From Rodentolepis nana (lineage: Eukaryota > Platyhelminthes > Cestoda > Cyclophyllidea > Hymenolepididae): a DNA stretch of 15,068 nucleotides. Made by a program: the position numbers and the translations under genes. Positions 1 through 9,400 of this stretch are shown piece after piece (the stretch's first letter is position 1; the number at the start of each line of letters is the position of its first letter). The notes under the pieces are model-generated. The model worked only from the letters and a program-made list of their open reading frames with translations, was not told where the DNA came from and searched no databases. The DNA is taken from positions 4,700-19,767 of the forward strand of contig UZAE01013722.1 of assembly GCA_900617975.1 (NCBI GenBank), in the 5' to 3' direction.

Positions 1-130
1 CTTCTTCTGTTCCTCTTTTCAACATTTTGTGGATTTGATGTCTCCTCTACCCCTCTGTGAGGGCCGAAGTCAACTCATAGGCTAATGATTACTATCACAA
101 AATCTGTCATTTGATATATAATTTTTTGAT
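1..130 (-). mobile_element. SINE-like retroposon, copy D, cut by window edge
   Basis: The last 80 bp (GGGCCGAAGTCAACTCATAGG ... ACTATCACAAAATCTGTCA) match the left end of the family in reverse, as in copy B. The remainder lies beyond the left edge. It sits in the intron that follows exon 14. Confidence 0.6.
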
Positions 131-202
131 TAAAATATATAAAAGTAAAAATTGAAATAACTAATTTCGCATAGTTGTCATCGGGGCATCGTTTCCACTT
201 AC

Positions 203-420
203 TGGCAATGTTATATGCTGAGATGAAGCTCTATTCCTCACACTGATATTAAGGGCGAGGTTGCCCTCTTTCGACATTCGATGATTGAGTTGAAGATCAT
301 TGACTGTGCTATTCATTGAGGCCGTTGTGATATTCTCGTTAGCCCAGTTAACATTAACTTCATATGTACTCGACCTCGCACCAGCCACTCCTCGATCGAT
401 AACGTGCAAAATCAGATCAC
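203..420 (-). CDS. Exon 14: PKD-like domain, last exon inside the window
   Basis: Residue 1059 (split codon, Gly) to 1131, phase 0 out. Acceptor TTGGTTTAG|GT; an earlier AG would hit a stop, so this site is forced. YEVNVNW (1078-1084) and NLALNISVRNRASS (1112-1125) look like the paired sheets of a PKD repeat. It ends in the strong donor CCA|GTAAGT. If that donor is not used, the frame runs 13 more codons to a stop at about 161. Confidence 0.8.
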
Positions 421-3400
421 CTAAACCAATAGAAATACAACTACTGAAACTTTTAAAGGCCAAATTGAAAAAAAGACAAGAAAAATAAGTAATCAAGCTA
501 AGGCATGAAATATTTTCTTTGGGAAAATATTGGATCTTCACTTGACATCGCTTGCAGTTTGTGTTAAGTGTCCATGGTTAAAGCACTTCTGACGATTGGA
601 CCTAAATAAGTCCTTAATGCTAGTTATATATTTGCAGGAATTTGACATTTGATGCTTATCAAATCAGCACCCACCCTCTTACCCATCATTTATTTATTTC
701 AAATGGCAGGCGTTTTGATAGTTATCATTAGCCCTTTAGCTGACTTCGGGCTTCACAGGGGAAAGGAACATCAAAGTAACAGAAAGTCGAGGGGTGGGGA
801 ACAGAAGAGTGATTTACAGATGTAAAGAGACAGACATGAAGGCAGAGAAAAGGTAGGATGAGTACTGCGCCAGAAGTCAATTGCCAGTTAATAGACTTAT
901 TTGTCGTATGAGTATACGTTGCCCAGGGTGCACCACGTGGAGGTAAGTCTATCACGCACCCCAAAGACAGAAGTCATCTGCCGGTTTGTAGACTTTTTTG
1001 CCGTATGAATATACGTTGCCCAGGGTGCACCTCTTACCCATCATTAATCTGAAAATATTGTTCAACTTTAAGTTAAGTAAGATAGATAAGGAACATCCAC
1101 GTCAAGAGACCGTGGTTGCTGACTAATTTTCATTTTTCTTGATTGTTTATTTTGACATTTCTACTCTACGTTTCTATAATGTTACTAGGGTGACCCATGC
1201 GATCTTATCGATCTGCGATCTCCCATTCGCTGACTTAATATAATGAGAGACTGCGTGTTATCCTGTCACTATTATGATAGTTTAAACACAGTTGAAATAC
1301 ATTTTTATATGATATTCAAACACAATTATGAGTTAGGTTAATTCAAAATTTGTTACCATGACGAAGAAGCTGGGTTTTATTATTAACATGCATAGTTAGT
1401 CAGAGCAACTAGTTTTACTTAAGCAAAATGCATTAATTGCACTAGAAACCAACCTGGTGGACCGACATTCTCCTCTTCAATGTAGGCTGAAAAATCAGTG
1501 ACTTGATTTTGGATCTCAACTGTCAGATTGTAACTATGCGAGGAAAAACCGTTGGTCATAAAGATGGTGTATGTCCATATGCCTTGAGGTTTCGGACTTG
1601 GAGCATATGACCAGGGAGATGTAGCTGATGCAATGCAAAAGACATAATGTTTATTTTATCAAAAGCATTTAGAAAAAATTGCCTCCTTTACTCATTCTAA
1701 TTAATGGTGCTGATATATTTGTTCACTGAATCTTTCATATCGAAAAGATATTAGCACAACGAATTCCAATATCACAGGGACAAAAAAGAAAAAAGAAGAT
1801 ATATCTACTTACAAGCAGTAATTTTCGTTGGGGCCATACCTCCCGGTTCATCAATAGTAACCTCCACACTTCTGCTGCTGTAAAATTCACCTACCAATTC
1901 GAAATAATCTCCGACAGTAATATAACTACTTGGACTGACACTGCAAAACACATTAGAAAGTCCAGGACCAATTTCAACAAGGACATCATGGAGGGTTTCT
2001 TTCACTGAATTTTGTTCTACCACAGTTTGTATGGAGTATTGTCCTCCCTTAGTGTAGGTATGTTTTATTGGTGCATACAATTGATAGTAAGCCAAGGTAG
2101 TTGGCTCAGTTCCATCGTCCCAGTCAATTGATACGTCTAGACATGGACTTTCTTGGCCACTTATAAGAACTATTTTCGCAATTAGCTCTTCATTTTCAGC
2201 AACACGAGTTTGATTCACTTGCAGGAGGTAGGCACCAAGTGGTGGCATGACATAGATAATTTCAATATTTGACAAGTTGACAGAACCAATAGTTAAACTT
2301 CCGTGGAGCACATATGTACCGAGATTGGAGAAACCGGGATGTTGGTGAGTGAATTGGGGTGAAATTAAAACATTACGACCAACATTTCGAGTATCGAAAT
2401 AGCCATATTCATCAAATACTTCAATCACACCTCCACTGCCAACACCTTGAATTCGAGATGTCAGAGTTATTGGAGTATTTACAGGTATTTTTCTGAAATA
2501 TATAAAATAATTTGTGATGAAATGACCCTAGTCCACAATCTTTCCCATTTGTTCCTTGTCTATTACTTTTCATTTGATTCAATAGAGTAATGAATAGGTA
2601 CTTTTTCCACCCAGAAATCAAATATCCTTTGCATGGAGCCTCGTTCACTACACAATTCAATGGAGACTTTATGCTGTCCAATAGCTTGGAAAATCATAGG
2701 TTCGGAGTAAAACACCCTTTCAGCAAGGTTTAGTTTCACAGGTCTCCATTCACCAGAATCCACTGATATTTCACCGCTAGTGGGAATTCCATCAGTGTAA
2801 ATGAAGGTTAAAACTGATTTCGTTTCAACGGCGATACTGTCATATTTGAGATCCAAACCTGAAGAGATGACGCACGAGAAAATCAAGTGCAACGCATTTA
2901 AAATAAATATAAAAATAAACAAAAAGTTTTAACTTTTGTTTTAAACAAATAAACCCTAATCACCAAGGGAATAAAATTGCCAAGGGAAAACGGTGATGGT
3001 TGTTTTTGTTTAAACTTGCATTATTAATTTAAACCCAGAGTATTTGAATTTGACCTTTGAGAAGTGTTTAATATGTCTAATTTTCATAAATTGGTCTTTG
3101 GGGCTTTAGGGGTCAAAATTAGGGAAAACTTTGCATACAAGAAAACGATTATACTCAAAGTATACTCAAATACTATATGGGGATAATCTCTTTTATCAAT
3201 TATTTGAGTTTCGCTGCCTCTATAAACACTTCCGATCAGATATGCTAAACATGATCTTAAAAGATAAGATAATATCATTTAAATCTGAAGATAAGATAAG
3301 CAAAAATTGGGTTGACCTGGAGTTGATAGTAAGCTGATCTAACCTTAAGACGACTTTGTTGATCTCTAGAGTAACGTCTCATGATTTGTTGTCTCTTTCG

Positions 3401-6400
3401 TAAATTAACTATTACACAAAGAAAATATAAATTCCTTTCTGTCAGTACTAGATTTACTCATTTTCTGAACCATCAATATACTTTCTCTGACAAGGAAATC
3501 GGAACTTTTATCAAGTGCAAAATTTACAGTCTACTGCCTGCAATCTTGTTAAGATTTAACTTCTATGGTTTTCTACCCACACAACAGATCTCCTCACTAA
3601 GAAAATACTCTAGTTGAGCATTCCGAAATTGAGGTGGTTAATTTGCTCAGTATGATGGTGCATTAAACTGCTACATATTTATTAATCCAGTGTGTCTTCT
3701 AATCTATGTGTGGTGTGACATGAATTATCCTCTAAATAAAGGTTTTATTTCCACATAGTGAACTGATGAAGTAAGGAGGAATATAAGTAAGTTACCTGAG
3801 AGTGTGGCAACAATGTGGACTGTCGTCGTTGCTTCCGCACTACTGAAGGCGTTGCTTGCTGTCACGCTCACATGGTAGCTGCCTGCATGATCAAACGTGA
3901 TACTGGCTGCCGGAATCTGGGTAACAAACGCCTTACTCTGATTGACGAACCAGGCATAGGTTACATTTGAACCGCCTACCACATCGACTACAACATCGAT
4001 AGGTGCTTTGGATGACAATGGAGAGGAGGTTTCGACTCTCAAGTCACCCAGAGACACTGCTTCGTAGGTCTCGATTAAGTATTGATGAGAAGCAACCTCA
4101 AAGGCGGTCGTGATCGTTACTGTAAGAGTTAATTGCCCAACTCTTTGAAACATATGACTAATTCTAGCTTCGCTGGAAGTTTTTGCCTGCGATCCATCTC
4201 CAAATTCCCAGATGTAAGTAACTTCACTCTCTGTGGAAGAAAAACAAGGTCATTAGAGCATTCAGAATATTCCTGGTATTTCGAATTCCTATTTACTAAT
4301 TAATACCATATTAGTAGAAGCATTTTTTATAAATTCACATCTAAAATATTGATCAAAGTTAAGTTATTTCAAGTATTTGCTCTTATTACATGTACGTATT
4401 CTTAATGTCACCATTCCAAACAGTTTGTTAACTGCTCATTTCTCTAAAAAATTAATTTATATTAAAATTCAGCTTCAAGAATTAAATTTTGGTAAATGGA
4501 AAAAAATTGACCAAACAACACTCGATTTTAAATGGAATATTGACATTTAGGTTCAACTTAGTCAGATTTTCCCATTATCATAACCTTACTTATATGTGCA
4601 ACACTGGCATATTGCGTTACTTCAACCAACCTTCACTTGCAAAAAGTTGATATGTGGTTTTGGTGAATGCTCACTGCTAAATGGTCTTAGAATATGAATT
4701 TAAGCTATTGCGTTTAGAGAATTTCTGCCACTAGGCATTTTCATTGAGGTTATTTTTATTGACATTTTTTGAGTACCTAATGGGTGTGTGATAGATTTAC
4801 TCCATGTGGTGCACCCTGGGTAACCTATACTTATGGCACATAAAGTCAATAAACTGACAGTCGACTTCTGAATTTAAACTACCATGACCCCAATGTATGT
4901 CATATTTGACCAATTTCACAGTACTCACCTCACCTTGCCTTTCTCTCTACCTTTGTGGCAACTTTTACTTTTACACCACATTTGTCACATATACATCTAT
5001 GAATCATTCTTCAATTCCCCTACCTCACGATTTTTTTTCATTTTGATATTCCTTCCATCTGTGAAGTTCGAAGTCATCTAAAGGTCTAATGATAACTATC
5101 ATAAAACCTGTCAATTAGTATATAAATGATGACTGCCTAACTTTCACACTTCATACTTTATTAATTTTAAAGGAACTAGGAATGGTGAGTTCTTTCTTAC
5201 TTCATGATCAGGTCAATTCAAATTTCATAATTTGTCCTCTTGCGAAAATCCACCTGCAAGTATTTTCGAAGTTCCTCCCACCGTCAAATTAATTGTTATA
5301 TAACTCAATAGATCTGTATTCAAATTGTTTTCAAGCTAAAAGTGACCTTTCTGAAATTAAGTATCTGTGGTAAAGATGCAGTTTATATTAATAAGGAAAG
5401 TATTTTCTTTAGCTTAAATTGACCTTGATCAAGAGTGAGTAGAAGAAGTTCACTCTTGCTCCGATCGAAAAGACTCCTTGTGAGATTCGGTGTAACAAGT
5501 GGAGCAACGACGTTGACAGTGCAAGTTAAGTCCTTGAGTAGGGGTACTTCAGCATGCGGATCAACGTTGATTGTAGCTACTACCTTCTTTGCACCGGCAG
5601 TCTCCAAACGACCCTCAAAGACCATTGAATTTTGAAGTGTCGCTATAGCAGCGGATATCTACAAAATTTCTAAGCCATTGAATACTTTGAAGAAAACACA
5701 GACTAAATAAGACGTTTTTAAGTTTAAAAAGTTTAAACTTTCCAAAAAGGTGTGTTTGTGAGTGCAGAGAACATGCAGTCAATCGCCAATCATTAGTCCT
5801 CGCATGGTTGATCGAATCCGCCATATTAATATAATGACTAATCTCCTTGTCTGCACATACCCCTACTCACGCATCACAAATAAAAGTTTTCCACATAAAA
5901 CATCTGTTTTCTCTATAGCTTTATGGTAGCTTAGTTAGCTCTGGGAATCTTTCCAAGTTGTTAAGATCATTGAGCTTAGGGAAGGCTTGTAAGTGTAAGA
6001 TTGAAGTGTGACAAACAGACCTTTATATTCCAGTTATGGTGCATATGTGAGACAATATTTGTAAGTAATATTTTTTATAAAGAGCTAGTTATATTCTCTT
6101 ATGAAGATTACTATTACCTTTTTTGCCAAAAAACGAGACTTTAAGGACCTGCTGCTTTACTCTTGTTTTACTGGAAAGGAATAAGAACAGTTGAAATAAA
6201 GTAGAATCTTGATTAATTAGTGCATCGACATCAAATAAAATTGAGAAAAAAAATTCTCCAATCTAGCAGAAGGGCTGCATTTTGGATCCTCAGAGATACT
6301 CAATTGATGGAACATCTTAACTACGATAGTTATTAAATAGACAATCCCTTCATTTTAGAGTTCGCTTTGAGACAATTAACTTAACCATTCCAGAAAATAC

Positions 6401-9400
6401 ATTTCGACATCATTGTCTAAGAAGTTTGAAGTTATAGGTGAATAAGGAGGGTGGGGATAGTAATTAAATTAATAGCATACTTTGATTGAAAGAAAATTGT
6501 TAATCTGTTTTCTTCTAAGAATTTTACAAATATTATTTCAGGAAAAAGGTGGATAACTAAGCTGAAGAGCATTACAAGAGATCGTTTCGTAGCAGGTTTT
6601 ATGGATAGGACAGTGAGAATTGGTACAACTTGATCCTTTAGAGAAATCAGCCACAGATCAAAAGTAGCTCGTCTTACCATCAGTTTCTAAACACTAAAGT
6701 TAGTTATGGTCTTACCTTAAATCGCTTTTGCCTCAATCGTGTGAACCCACTTATTTTCGTGCCTTCAATTAGACCAATGCCTGGTTGAATATTGTAGACA
6801 AGATCAGCAGGTGAAGTTGAAGACGATGCTGTACAAGCAATTGCATCTTCCTTATCCGTCAGTAGGGCAATTCGATCTCCGACTTCTACCCTGAATGGCT
6901 TCTGAAGCACGAAACTCTGTAGTCCAGACTCGCTTGCATCCACCGGCAGCACCTGCCGCAGTGAGAGTAACAAGGTCAAAAAATATGCCTGAGCAAGTGA
7001 GCGTCTATTTTTAAAACAATCTAGTTCGGTATCAACTTTTGGAAAGGTTACATTTTTGTTGAAATGACATTGTCAGCCACTTAATACAGCCAAATCGGAG
7101 CAACTCAATCTTCTCCTTAAATCGTGTTTCTAAAAAGTGCATGCATTCGGTATCATTTTCCTGATCATTTTAGGTTTTCTAAGTAGAAATTTAGATCAGT
7201 AAAAAGCTTCAAGCTTTGGGTGTCTTTACTTTAAATCTGAGTTATAACGATTGGTTTTAACATTTTGCACCAATAAAAATTAACCCAAAACTCAAGAGGT
7301 CAAATTTGGAAAATATTAATTCGAAAGACTAGGAGCTGATACATCCAACGACTTGGTGAAAATACAATTTAAACAAATATTTTCGATTTCTCTACTATGA
7401 GACCTACTTCTGCTTCACTTTTATCTTCTCTCTTCTTATTGGCTAGTTCTCTAATAGCATATTTATAAGTCCCAATCAACGAAAACGTGGTCACATGCTC
7501 TAACCTTAACGATCATGTAAGGAATCGTAGTGTCGGTATTTGGAGCATCCTGCTTAATATTTCTTTTGGTGACATTTTGAGTAGAGCTGAAGCAGACGCG
7601 GTATATCGGTGTGTAAACTTCGTTTGGAGCGCATGGGGTGCCATCGAATGGTGCCATCTGGCAGGCATCAGTTAAGTAGTCATAGACTTTCCCACTATCA
7701 CAGGCTGCACGTAGGATCTAGAATTAAAATAGCAATTTATTGTTGGAATATTGAAACGTAGATATGCATCACACTTAATGCGGCTGAAGAAAATTCGTTT
7801 CCTCCTTACAGTCTTAGGCTGCTAGCTTCATTATTAACTGGTTTCGCATAACTAAAAGTGGCCAGATTCAATTTGGCAAACTTTTCATATTATTCCCCAG
7901 TAACGCACAGAATTAGAACAGACACTACAACCGTATTGATTAATCAAATGACTTACGAAAATTTTCAGTGCCGTTTTGGCCTTGAGATGAAGAAATATCT
8001 CCTGTACGTCTCCTGCATACATGGCTTGGGTTCCTGTGATAATTAGACCACTTTCACTGCAATGAGGCAAGTTACTCCCAGAGTAGACATTTTCAGTTCC
8101 GATGTAATCCATGATTTTACCTAAATTAGTACCCAAAAATAATTACTTCAGCTCGATGTTATGTCTTCACTAGGGTTTTGAATGGATTAATTACTTCAAG
8201 GGATTTCACTCTACTAACTTACTTGGAAAATGGAAGTCTGGGCTCAGCTGATTTCCCCACGTCACCTTTCCGTCGAATCCACCAACACTTTCAGCAATGA
8301 GGTGACAATTGAAGTATTCATTCTTCCGAACATTTTCTGGACAGGCGAAACTCAATCTCTCAATTGAGATTGTTCTATTGAATTCCACTTTGTAGGAATT
8401 CATAGCAACCTGCACATAGAAAAACATATTTATTTTTAAGCTAACAAACTCTAATCAAAAAATGTTTATTTTAATCAATGGGAAGAACAATTGAAACATG
8501 CCCATATTTAAGCTCAAAAAGTAATTTTCTTAGACTTCGTTGTCAAACGTAAAATGTAATTAAATTTCATCTTTATCAACATTGACCAGCCTTGTAAATT
8601 AAAATGCTTCGAATTGTTCTGCGGTGAACTAGAAACTTAGAAAGGGTTATTGTGTAGGACAGAAAATGGAAAAGAATGAATTGGTTTATAATAAGCTTCT
8701 TTTAATTGCAGTACACTGTAGATTTTCTGCGTAAACTCAATTATTGATTATTGATTTTCTACTCATCGAAACCGATAAACATATAACCAGTCTCTTAAGG
8801 CTGAGATCAATATTTGCGCTTGTTGCTCCTCAATACGCATAGAAATCTCCTACCTGCGGAGCCACAGACCAACATTTAAATGATTCAATTTATTTGGATT
8901 AATCTTCCTTCACCTATCCATTCAAATATTGCTCCATGGTATGATTAGTTAAAAGATGCGTCTATATTATCGGTTTTCAGTTGATCAGGCAAAATAAATT
9001 ATTTCTTACCTTAGTATTTTCATAATTGAGACTGAATTGGATATCTCGTGACTGTGGAACGGACGAGATGAAATTGATTTCAGATGGGGGAGGTTTTCCA
9101 AGAGTTTCCAATAGAGATTCTGGTAGTATTTTCATGGTTAGAGTCATGTCATTTAGGCGATTTGTCACTTCGGTGGGCACCACTTGATATCCCAAGTTTA
9201 TTCGTTGTGCACCACCTACCAAAGTTGGGATCAAAGTCCCCAGAGTTGCCTTCAAAGATAAAAAGAGCAACTGTTAAAAACAATGCTTATATTTGCCCTT
9301 ATGATTATATCTGCCTAGGTTATGCCTATAATTGAGACCCTAAGTTTGAAAAAACTATCGTAAACTCTTTAGTGGATGTTGTGGAAGAACAGTTAGTAAT

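Larger units (their letters stand above)
421..1453 (-). other. Intron 13, about 1.03 kb
   Basis: Contains SINE-like copy A with its target-site duplication; 1046-1453 shows nothing else. Confidence 0.7.

Noticed and set aside
300..488. Plus-strand frames opposite the exons (for example 300-488, 5435-5635, 7487-7675, 9084-9335)
   Set aside because: They are mirror frames of the minus-strand exons and show no domain or splice evidence of their own.
728..964. Open frame of 78 codons
   Set aside because: It lies wholly inside SINE-like copy A, which is non-coding in its other copies.
5615..5824. Separate open frame upstream of exon 9
   Set aside because: It covers the intron 8 acceptor region and the dispersed repeat in another frame; the spliced exon 9 with agreeing phase explains the coding signal.
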